A DNA stretch of 17,279 nt from JAIVJN01 sp036732565 (GTDB taxonomy: Bacteria; Acidobacteriota; Vicinamibacteria; Vicinamibacterales; UBA2999), in contig DAINCF010000091.1 in assembly GCA_036732565.1 (NCBI GenBank), positions 1 through 17,279 of the forward strand, given 5' to 3'. The notes beneath the pieces were generated by a model. That model saw only the letters and a list, made by a program, of their open reading frames with translations. It was not told where the DNA came from and did not search any database. Below are positions 1 to 6,613 of this stretch, piece by piece. Numbering within the stretch: the first letter of the stretch is position 1; each line of letters starts with the position of its first letter. A program made the translations under genes and the position numbers.

Positions 1-900
1 GTTACGTCAGGCGCGGCGTCCGCGTTGACGCTCGGCACGGCGGCGGTGCTTACCGGTACCGACCGGCAGAAGATCGTGGACCTGCCGAACCTCGCCGGCA
101 TGAAGAGCGAGGTCATCACCCAGAAGTCACACCGCTTCGGGTACGACCACGCGGTGCGGAACTGCGGCGTCACCATCGTCGAAGTGGAGACGCGTGCGGA
201 GCTCGAGCGGGCCGTCAACGATCGCACCGCGATGATGCTGTTCTACAACGCGAACAACAACGTCGGGCAGATCCGTGACGAGGAGTTCGCCCAGCTCGGC
301 AAGAAGCACAGCATCCCCACCATGAACGACTGCGCCGCCGACGTGCCACCAGTCGAGAACCTGTGGAGGCACACGAAGATGGGCTTCGATCTCGTGGCGT
401 TCTCGGGTGGGAAGGGCATGTGTGGTCCCCAAAGCGCGGGTCTGCTGCTCGGTCGCAAGGCGCTCATCGAGGCCGCACGCTTGAACGGGCCGCCCAACTC
501 GAACTCCATCGGCCGCGGGTTGAAGACCAACAAAGAGGAGATGCTCGGTTTGCTCGTGGCGGTCGAGCTCTACTTGAAGCGAGACCACAACCGCGAACGC
601 CGCGACTTCGATCAACGCGCCGACGCCATCCAGAAGGCGGCGGCGGCCGTTCCCGGCGTCAAGGCCGAGGTCTTCGTCCCGGAGGTTGCGAACCATGTGC
701 CGCACATTCGCATTTCCTGGGACGCCGCATCGAAGGGGTTGAGCGCGGCCTCCGTCGTGCAGGCGATGCGCGATGGCGAACCGTCCATCGGCGTCCGCGC
801 CGAGGAGAACACCATCGTCGTCGGTGTCTGGATGATGCGTCCGGGCGAAGACAAGATCGTCGCCCGCCGTCTTCGTCAAGTGCTCGAACAGAAAGGGTAG
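1..900 (+). CDS. SelA-like PLP-dependent enzyme (DgaE/selenocysteine synthase-like fold), 5' partial
   Basis: The reading frame is open from base 1 and the translation already makes family sense there (VTSGAASALTLGTAA is a typical small-domain/PLP-phosphate segment), so the true start lies upstream. The PLP lysine is in SGGKGMCGPQ, codon at 412-414, and the cofactor-contacting aspartate is probably the one at 328-330 in NDCAADVPP. The rest follows the fold-type I layout of the SelA/DgaE group. It is called SelA-related by fold only. Known relatives include D-glucosaminate-6-phosphate ammonia-lyase (DgaE), so an ammonia-lyase or dehydratase acting on an amino acid or amino-sugar acid is more likely than selenocysteine synthesis. 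It is clearly paralogous to the gene at 10692-12332, sharing the SGGK-x-x-CGPQ, LGRK, VKRDH/LKRDH and WMM-x-PG-x-DK blocks, but it ends without the extra C-terminal domain. It is the first visible gene of a plus-strand operon, 9 bp before the DUF362 gene. Whether it has an export signal cannot be seen. Confidence 0.85.
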   Translation, partial: VTSGAASALTLGTAAVLTGTDRQKIVDLPNLAGMKSEVITQKSHRFGYDHAVRNCGVTIVEVETRAELERAVNDRTAMMLFYNANNNVGQIRDEEFAQLGKKHSIPTMNDCAADVPPVENLWRHTKMGFDLVAFSGGKGMCGPQSAGLLLGRKALIEAARLNGPPNSNSIGRGLKTNKEEMLGLLVAVELYLKRDHNRERRDFDQRADAIQKAAAAVPGVKAEVFVPEVANHVPHIRISWDAASKGLSAASVVQAMRDGEPSIGVRAEENTIVVGVWMMRPGEDKIVARRLRQVLEQKG

Positions 901-909
901 GCGGCGACC

Positions 910-2058
910 GTGCCGGTGGATCGCCGCACCTTCCTCGTCAGCGCCACGCTGGGGACCCTGAACGTCGGGCTCTCGGGCGTTCCGCGCGCGTGGGCGGCGC
1001 AGCCCGACGTCCGGAAGCTGAAGATCGACGTCCACGCACCCGAGGTCCCGCTGTCGCCGCTGGGCATGCCCGGGCTCTACCCGGCGCGCGTCGTGGAGGT
1101 CCACCACGCACAGTCGATCGTCGGGCACCGCCTCTCGCAGGACGCGATCCGAGCCATGGTCGACTCGGGGATGCGATCGCTCACCGGCGACGCGACCGCG
1201 AAGGAGGCCTGGGCGAGGTTCATCGCACCGTCCGATGTCGTCGCGCTCAAGGTGAACCCATCGGGCGTTCCCAGTACCACGACCTCGATCGCGCTGGTAC
1301 GTGAAGTCGTGCGCGCGCTCAACGAGGTCGGCGTGCCCAGCGAGCACGTCATCGTCTACGACCGGAACTCCGAGCAGCTCGAAGTGAACGGCTATCACGC
1401 GCTGGTGCCGCCGGGGGTCCGCGTCGTGGGGCTCGATCGTCGAGGTGGATACGACCGGACGGTGTTCTGCGAGATGGACTGTTTCGGGGAGCGCGAGACT
1501 CGTTCGTATCTCGCCGCGCTCGTGTGCAGCGAGGTCGACAAGATCATCGATCTCCCGTGCCTCAAGGAACACAACGCGTCCGGCGTGACCGGCTGTCTGA
1601 AGAACCTCTCCTACGGCTCGTTCAACAACGTCGCCCGTACGCATGCCAACACCAAGACGTGGACCGATCCCGCGATCGCCGTCATGTGTACCGCGCCTCC
1701 GCTTCGATCCAAGTCGGTGCTCCACATCATGGACGGCATCCGCGCGGTGTATCACGGCGGTCCGTTTGCGTGGAATCCCGACTTCGTCTGGGACGCTCGC
1801 ACCTTGCTGTTCAGCACCGACCCCGTGGCCATGGACCGCATCGAGCTCGAGATCGTGGAGCAGAAACGCAAAGAGCGCGGCGTGCCGTCGCTCTGGGACC
1901 GGAACCCCGAGCACATCGGCAACAACGAAGAGATGCAACGAACGGCGCTCAAGAACCCGTTCTACCGTGAGCCTGGGCACATCAAGACGGCCGCGGGGCT
2001 CGGGCTTGGGCAATGGGAGCTCGACCGGATCGATCATCGGCGAGTCACGCTCGGCTGA
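910..2058 (+). CDS. Tat-exported DUF362 domain protein
   Basis: A 382-residue protein starting at GTG 910. The start is supported by an immediate twin-arginine signal (DRRTFLVSA, residues 4-12) followed by a hydrophobic stretch ending near AWAA at residues 27-30. The DUF362 domain spans about residues 105-330. Its hallmark LKEHNASGVTGCLKNLSYG is at 218-236 and STDPVAMD at 302-309. Cysteines at 187, 191, 206, 217, 229 and 260 could bind metal, but no ferredoxin-type CxxCxxC cluster is present. The biochemical role of DUF362 is not established. Family members are often Tat substrates and often sit near redox or flavin-related genes, which fits the ApbE gene two positions downstream. The ribosome-binding site is weak (a GGCGG-like stretch), and coupling to the preceding gene is likely given the 9-bp gap. 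The next gene starts 5 bp after the stop codon. Confidence 0.85.
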   Translation: MPVDRRTFLVSATLGTLNVGLSGVPRAWAAQPDVRKLKIDVHAPEVPLSPLGMPGLYPARVVEVHHAQSIVGHRLSQDAIRAMVDSGMRSLTGDATAKEAWARFIAPSDVVALKVNPSGVPSTTTSIALVREVVRALNEVGVPSEHVIVYDRNSEQLEVNGYHALVPPGVRVVGLDRRGGYDRTVFCEMDCFGERETRSYLAALVCSEVDKIIDLPCLKEHNASGVTGCLKNLSYGSFNNVARTHANTKTWTDPAIAVMCTAPPLRSKSVLHIMDGIRAVYHGGPFAWNPDFVWDARTLLFSTDPVAMDRIELEIVEQKRKERGVPSLWDRNPEHIGNNEEMQRTALKNPFYREPGHIKTAAGLGLGQWELDRIDHRRVTLG

Positions 2059-2063
2059 CCCCT

Positions 2064-3089
2064 ATGGATTGGGTGACACTGCTCGCCGGCAACGATCGTC
2101 GTGGCGGCCACTCGGCCGCGCGGCGCACCGGTCCGAAGGAGCTGCTCTGGAAGGTCGCGTTTCCCGATTCGGTGCGCTCGAGTCCCGTGTTGCACAACGG
2201 CGTCGTGTACGTCGCGTGTCGTGACGGTCAGCTGTACGCGCTCGATGCTCGGACCGGCAAGCAGCGTTGGACATTCCACGCGGGGGCCGCCATCCACTCC
2301 ACGCCGTCGATCTCCGGAAACCTCGTGCTGTTCGGGTGCGACGACGGAGCGATCTATGCCGTCGATCACACCTCCGGTCGACTCGACTGGGAGTCGACCG
2401 ACGACGGTGCGATCTGGGCGTCGCCGATCGTCTTCGGGGATGTTGTCCACATCGGCTCGAGCGGCGGCACGTTCAGGGCCGTCGAGCGACAGACTGGCAA
2501 GTTGGTCTGGCGGAGGCAGATGGAGGGCCAGATCCACTCCACGGCGTACGCGACCGAGCGGCTCGTGTACGTAGGGAGTAGCGACGGCCGGATCTCCGCA
2601 CTCGAACGCCATTCGGGAAAAGACGTCTGGCACCATCAGGCGGGCGATAGCATCACGGCCTCACCAGCGGTGGCGAATGGACTCGCCCTCGTCGGCTCGG
2701 AAGACGGAACGTTTCGCGCCTTCGACGCCGAGTCGGGCACAGTCCGTTGGACGTTCGACACGACACTCGGCCTGCCCTCGTCGCCAGCCGCCGACGCAGG
2801 CACGGTGTTCTTTGGCGGCAAGGATGGACACCTGTACGCGGTCGACGTCAGCACGGGCAAGCAAGTGTGGAAGTCGGCATCCGTGCGGACCATTACCGCG
2901 CCGCCGGTGGCAGGTGACTCGGTGGTGTGCGTGCAGAGCTTCTACGGATCGACACTCGCGTACGACGCGAAGACCGGCGCGGAACTGTGGCGCGCCAATC
3001 TCGGCGGATCGCTCCAGTCCACGCCGATCGTCACCGCGGACGCGGTGTACATCGCCACCTACCCGGGCGTGCTGTATGCGCTTCGTTGA
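2064..3089 (+). CDS. PQQ-binding-like seven-bladed beta-propeller protein (BamB/outer-membrane-type repeats)
   Basis: A 341-residue protein built almost entirely of about 40-residue WD/PQQ-like repeats. Blade signatures such as LYALDARTGKQRW, IYAVDHTSGRLDW, FRAVERQTGKLVW, ISALERHSGKDVW, FRAFDAESGTVRW, LYAVDVSTGKQVW and LAYDAKTGAELW give seven blades, enough to close a propeller. Start ATG 2064 lies 5 bp after the DUF362 stop. An in-frame ATG at 2013 would overlap that gene by 46 bp and adds no signal peptide. With either start no secretion signal is visible, which is odd beside exported neighbours: the protein may be cytoplasmic, or the true N-terminus may be lost. It lacks the catalytic HD-x-x-D-x-D segment of quinoprotein dehydrogenases, so a structural or binding role is more likely than oxidation. 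Its final 14 bp overlap the proposed start of the ApbE gene. Confidence 0.82.
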   Translation: MDWVTLLAGNDRRGGHSAARRTGPKELLWKVAFPDSVRSSPVLHNGVVYVACRDGQLYALDARTGKQRWTFHAGAAIHSTPSISGNLVLFGCDDGAIYAVDHTSGRLDWESTDDGAIWASPIVFGDVVHIGSSGGTFRAVERQTGKLVWRRQMEGQIHSTAYATERLVYVGSSDGRISALERHSGKDVWHHQAGDSITASPAVANGLALVGSEDGTFRAFDAESGTVRWTFDTTLGLPSSPAADAGTVFFGGKDGHLYAVDVSTGKQVWKSASVRTITAPPVAGDSVVCVQSFYGSTLAYDAKTGAELWRANLGGSLQSTPIVTADAVYIATYPGVLYALR

Positions 3090-3963
3090 CGTAATGGCGG
3101 CAGTTCCGCTATCGCTACTGCTCGTTCCCGCCCCGACCGCCGTCCACCAGCAGCGCTACTGCATGGGGACGATGTTCGAGATCGTTGCGTACCACGCGTC
3201 AGTGTCGGAGGCGAATCGCGCCGTGGGCCTAGCGCTGGATGAGATCGCTCGGCTCGATCGCGTGATGAGCGACTTCTCACCGGACAGCGACCTTTCGCGG
3301 CTCAATCGAGAAGCGCGGCATGGATTCGTCACGGTCGACCCATCTCTCTACGATGTCGTCGAGCGAGCGCTCGCGGTGTCTCGACTCTCGAACGGAACGT
3401 TCGACGTGACCATCGCGCCACTGACGAAGATCTGGAAGACCGCGCACGCCGACGGGCGCGCGCCGTCCCCGGCTGAGATCGGCGCCGCCAGGCAATGCGT
3501 CGGCTACGATCGCATCGACCTCGCGCCGCCCAACCGCATCCGGTTTCGTTCCGACTGCCTGCAGATCGAGCTGGGCGGCATCGGCAAGGGCTACGCCGTC
3601 GAGCGAGCTGTCGCCGTCCTCGAGTCCGCCGGCATTCGCGACGCGGTGGTGAACGGCGGCAGCAGCTCAATCGCCGCCGTTGGCGCGCCGCCCGATGCCG
3701 ATGGTTGGCCGGTGCGACTGCCGGCCCGCGAGATCCTCCTGCGCGGCAACTCGATCTCGACCTCGCAGCAAGACGGAGGCATCATCGACCCCCGGACCGC
3801 GGTTCCCGCCGCATCGAAGACCACGATCACCGTCACCGCGCCGAACGCCACGCTTGCCGACGCCCTGTCGACAGCGCTCGTGATGATGACGAAGGCTGAT
3901 GGGTTGAAGCTGACGCAGCGCTTCGCCGGCGTGACCGCCATCTACGACGACGATGCACGTTAG
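3076..3963 (+). CDS. apbE: FAD:protein FMN transferase, ApbE family
   Basis: ApbE enzymes covalently attach FMN, taken from FAD, to a Ser/Thr of target proteins in the periplasm, using Mg2+. The 295-residue product shows the family blocks in order: MGTMFEI (30-36), NGTFDVTIAPLTKIW (106-120), LGGIGKGYAVE (166-176), VVNGGSSSIAAVG (191-203), ISTSQQ (227-232), IIDPRT (236-241) and LADALSTALVMM (260-271, including a metal-binding threonine). Before IIDP the usual histidine pair is replaced by Gly-Gly, so this is a somewhat divergent member. A hydrophobic N-terminal signal (MAAVPLSLLLVPAPTA) supports export. The start is ATG 3076, which overlaps the propeller gene by 14 bp; ATG 3094 is a reasonable alternative. 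The open frame extends to 2677, but that upstream part is the shadow of the propeller gene. No ApbE target motif of the form TGAT/SGAT followed by Ser/Thr was found in the other proteins here, so its flavoprotein partner probably lies outside the window. Confidence 0.88.
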   Translation: MRFVDVMAAVPLSLLLVPAPTAVHQQRYCMGTMFEIVAYHASVSEANRAVGLALDEIARLDRVMSDFSPDSDLSRLNREARHGFVTVDPSLYDVVERALAVSRLSNGTFDVTIAPLTKIWKTAHADGRAPSPAEIGAARQCVGYDRIDLAPPNRIRFRSDCLQIELGGIGKGYAVERAVAVLESAGIRDAVVNGGSSSIAAVGAPPDADGWPVRLPAREILLRGNSISTSQQDGGIIDPRTAVPAASKTTITVTAPNATLADALSTALVMMTKADGLKLTQRFAGVTAIYDDDAR

Positions 3964-5173
3964 GACTGCTCTCTTCACGTTTCTGACCATTCTCGGTCTC
4001 AGCACGAGCCTGCACGCCGACGTGTGGATCCGCTGGGACCAGGACGAGGTTCCATCACCGACAGCGCTTGGCATTTCGACACTCGTGATCCCCGCGGACA
4101 AGCGCAAGGCGATCGAGAATGCGACTCGCCTCGGCTTTGACGTATATCTCGAGCAGGGTGCTGAATCGCGGCTGGTGCAGCATCAGCCCCAGCCCGGCGC
4201 CGCACCCGGTCGCGTGCTCGCGATCGACCGCCGGGGGAAATGGCCGCACATCCGCTCGAACACGGTGACGACGCGGAACCAGGTGCTGCAGGTGGCGGGA
4301 CGCAGCGCGCAGCCGTGGCTCGAAACCAACGCCGCGCTGTTCCGCATTCTCCAAAGCGCTCAGACAGGCGCCCGTCCGCTCGTGACCTATCCCTGGAAGC
4401 CGATCCTGCCGACGGCGGTCGACGAAGGCCCGGCGCTCGAGGACTACCTGGTGGCCATTGCCGAAGCGGGCAGCTTTGGTGGCGATCTGTTGCTTCCGCT
4501 CCATCCACGGTTCGCGAACGATCTCCTGCTCGGCACGCCGACGGCGCGCGCGGCGTGGCAAGCGATCCGCCGCTCCGTCGAGTTCTATGCCTGGCACGCT
4601 CCAGCTCGCTATCGGGACATCGCGAACGTTGCCGTGGTGACCGCCGACCCGATCAAGTCCTTCGAGCTGATGAACCTGCTCGCCCGCCACAACATGCCGT
4701 TCGAGCTGATCGACCCGGCACAACTACCGACGCGGAAGCTGGACTCGTTCAAGCTGATCGTCGCGACCGACCCGGCAAGCAGCCAGTCGGAGGCACTCGC
4801 CGCATTCCAGCGCAGCGGCGGAACGGTCGTTACCCGCTCCGAGGTCGGCGATCCCAATCAGTTCGCGCTCGAAATGCGCCAGACGCTCGGCGCCGAACAC
4901 CGCGTGCTCGACATCTGGAACGGGATTACCGTCGTGGCGGCGCCCTACGAAGCCCGCGATGGCAGCACCGTGGTGGTGATGGCGGTCAACTACGCTCACC
5001 AGCCGCTGCCCGTGCAAATGCGCGTGCATGGGACGTTCTCGCAGGTGCACTATGAGTCTCCGGAACAGGAGGCGACGCTGCTTCCCTACGAACACCGCAA
5101 CGGCAACACCGAGTTCATCGTGCCGGCACTTCATATCGGCGGGCGACTGTATCTGACGCCGGCCGCAAAGTGA
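3953..5173 (+). CDS. exported protein of unknown function, possibly related to the accessory domains of glycoside hydrolases
   Basis: A 406-residue protein whose ATG 3953 overlaps the ApbE stop by 11 bp. It has a clear Sec-type signal peptide (MHVRTALFTFLTILGLSTSLHA, cleavage likely before DVW). I do not recognise a named family. The N-terminal half includes DVWIRWDQDEVPSPTALG, and the middle has VEFYAWHAPARYRDIANVAVV. A segment around residues 223-300 (NVAVVTAD through FKLIVATDPASS and GGTVVTRSE) resembles the Rossmann/GATase-like domain that follows the barrel in beta-galactosidase-type glycoside hydrolases. The C-terminal 90 residues (VVVMAVNYAHQPLPVQMRVHG onward) look like a small beta-sandwich. 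A degenerate or unusual glycoside-hydrolase-like protein is an inference only. The conserved position between the ApbE and amidohydrolase genes suggests it belongs to the same exported pathway. Confidence 0.7.
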   Translation: MHVRTALFTFLTILGLSTSLHADVWIRWDQDEVPSPTALGISTLVIPADKRKAIENATRLGFDVYLEQGAESRLVQHQPQPGAAPGRVLAIDRRGKWPHIRSNTVTTRNQVLQVAGRSAQPWLETNAALFRILQSAQTGARPLVTYPWKPILPTAVDEGPALEDYLVAIAEAGSFGGDLLLPLHPRFANDLLLGTPTARAAWQAIRRSVEFYAWHAPARYRDIANVAVVTADPIKSFELMNLLARHNMPFELIDPAQLPTRKLDSFKLIVATDPASSQSEALAAFQRSGGTVVTRSEVGDPNQFALEMRQTLGAEHRVLDIWNGITVVAAPYEARDGSTVVVMAVNYAHQPLPVQMRVHGTFSQVHYESPEQEATLLPYEHRNGNTEFIVPALHIGGRLYLTPAAK

Positions 5174-5211
5174 CGAGACTCTTGTGGATGGTCCTTCCTG
5201 AGGAGACCAAC

Positions 5212-6498
5212 GTGGCCAATCGATTCCGAGTAGTCAGACGATGCCTTGCCCTCTGTCTCGTCGTGGGCATGACCGCCGTGAGTCCGAGCATTCGCGCCCA
5301 GGCGCCCGAGTTCGATCTGCTGATCAGGAACGGGCACGTGATCGATCCGCTGAACGGCGTCGATGGCGTGAGGGACGTGGCCATCACCGGCGGGAAGATC
5401 GCGCTGGTAGCCGCCAATGTCGCACCACAGCGCGCACGCGCCGTCGCCGACGCAACCGGCCTCTACGTCACGCCGGGCCTGATCGACATCCACGCACACG
5501 TGTTCTGGGGGCACGACGAGGAGTCGCAGTACAGCGACGGCTACAGCGCCGTCCAACCCGACAGCCACTCATTCCGGGCCGGCCAGACGACGCTCGTCGA
5601 CGTGGGCGGCGCGGGCTGGCGTTCGTTCCCCAAATTCAAGGAGCAGGTGATCGATCGGTCGCGCACGCGCGTGCTGTCGTTCCTCAACATCGTGGGCTCG
5701 GGCATGCGCGGCGGACCGGTCGAGCAGAACCTGGCCGACATGGATCCGCGGCTGACGGCCATGCGCGCGCGCGAGCACAAGGGCCTCGTGGTCGGGATCA
5801 AGGTCGCGCACTTTGCCGGTCCGGAATGGGATCCGGTGACCCGCGCCGTGCAGGCCGGCCGTGACGCGGATGTGCCGGTGATGGTCGACTTCGGCGGCCA
5901 CACGCCGCCGCTCTCGCTCGAAGACCTCTTGATGAAGCACTTGCGCCCCGGCGATATCCTCACGCACACCTACGCCCACGTCGGCGGCAGAGTCCCCATC
6001 GTCGACGAGCAAGGCAAGATTCGGCCGTTCGTGCTGGAGGCGCGCAAGCGCGGCATCATCTTCGACGCCGGCCACGGCGGTGGAAGTTTCCTGTACCGCC
6101 AGGCGGTGCCTGCCACCAAGCAGGGCTTCTATCCCGACGTGATCAGCACCGACCTGCACATCGGCAGCCAGAACGGCGGCATGAAGGACATCCTGAACAC
6201 GATGTCGAAGTTCCTCAACCTCGGCATGCCGCTCAAGGACGTCGTCGCGGCCAACACCTCGAAAGCGGCCGCGGTCATCAAGCGCACCGACCTCGGGCAA
6301 ATCGGGGTCGGCGCGGAGGCCGACATCACCGTGCTCAACCTGCGCAAGGGCACCTTCGGCTTCATCGACAGCGGCGGCGGGAAGATGGCCGGTACCCAGA
6401 AGCTCGAATGCGAGCTGACGGTCAAAGCCGGTCAGGTCGTCTGGGACCTCAACGGCATCTCCCGCCCGGTCTGGACTGAGCAGCCGCCACCGAAATGA
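5212..6498 (+). CDS. exported amidohydrolase/deacetylase (EF_0837/AHA_3915-type, dihydroorotase-like fold)
   Basis: A 428-residue metal-dependent hydrolase. GTG 5212 is chosen because AGGAG at 5201-5205 lies 6 bp upstream and the product then begins with a good signal peptide (RRCLALCLVVGMTAVSPSIRAQA). An upstream GTG at 5170 would overlap the previous stop by 4 bp. Metal site: HAH at 94-96, the probable carboxylated lysine K197 (VGIKVAHF), H252 in GDILTHTYAH, H288 in FDAGHGGG and D314 in ISTDLH. The segment PVMVDFGG carries Asp226 where related enzymes often have His, a substitution I believe occurs in a subfamily. Family members are annotated as N-acyl amino acid or amino-sugar deacetylases, or as dihydroorotase-like, and the true substrate is uncertain. 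Elsewhere the family is encoded beside SelA-like PLP enzymes, as it is here, which supports a joint pathway. It is the last gene of the plus-strand operon and converges on the hybrid regulator gene. Confidence 0.87.
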   Translation: MANRFRVVRRCLALCLVVGMTAVSPSIRAQAPEFDLLIRNGHVIDPLNGVDGVRDVAITGGKIALVAANVAPQRARAVADATGLYVTPGLIDIHAHVFWGHDEESQYSDGYSAVQPDSHSFRAGQTTLVDVGGAGWRSFPKFKEQVIDRSRTRVLSFLNIVGSGMRGGPVEQNLADMDPRLTAMRAREHKGLVVGIKVAHFAGPEWDPVTRAVQAGRDADVPVMVDFGGHTPPLSLEDLLMKHLRPGDILTHTYAHVGGRVPIVDEQGKIRPFVLEARKRGIIFDAGHGGGSFLYRQAVPATKQGFYPDVISTDLHIGSQNGGMKDILNTMSKFLNLGMPLKDVVAANTSKAAAVIKRTDLGQIGVGAEADITVLNLRKGTFGFIDSGGGKMAGTQKLECELTVKAGQVVWDLNGISRPVWTEQPPPK

Positions 6499-6521
6499 AC
6501 GCTCTGGCACCGTTGTTTTGA

Positions 6522-6597
6522 AATTCGTGGGGGCCGGCTTCAGCCGGCCCTGAGGTCCGCCTAAAGGCGGACCCCACGTTTGTTTTGGAACGCACTC
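6522..6597. repeat. palindromic intergenic element, copy 1 (REP-like, two hairpins plus outer stem)
   Basis: The core 6527-6577 begins GTGGGG and ends CCCCAC (outer 6-bp stem). It contains two hairpins with 8-bp stems: GGGCCGGC/GCCGGCCC with loop TTCA, and GGTCCGCC/GGCGGACC with loop TAAA. Bases 6522-6580 are identical to 10616-10674 (59 bp), and similarity continues to the CGCACTC at 6591-6597 with four mismatches. It lies between the converging ends of the amidohydrolase and regulator genes. The second hairpin is followed by a T-rich tail (GTTTGTTTT), so it could end plus-strand transcription. Just downstream, GTTTTGGA (6582-6589) and TCCAAAAC (6596-6603) form a further 8-bp stem. Confidence 0.9.
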
Positions 6598-6613
6598 CAA
6601 AACGTTGAAGGAA

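Noticed and set aside
127..2037. A 636-codon minus-strand frame across the first SelA-like and DUF362 genes
   Set aside because: It spans two real plus-strand genes and has the Arg/His/Asp-rich composition of an antisense shadow.
2677..3075. In-frame upstream extension of the ApbE gene
   Set aside because: Its translation is a Ser/Arg-rich frame-shifted copy of the propeller gene. ApbE homology and a signal peptide begin only after 3076.
5170..5211. Upstream GTG start of the amidohydrolase (4-bp overlap with the preceding stop)
   Set aside because: The downstream GTG at 5212 has a good AGGAG site and places the signal peptide at the N-terminus. The upstream start remains possible.
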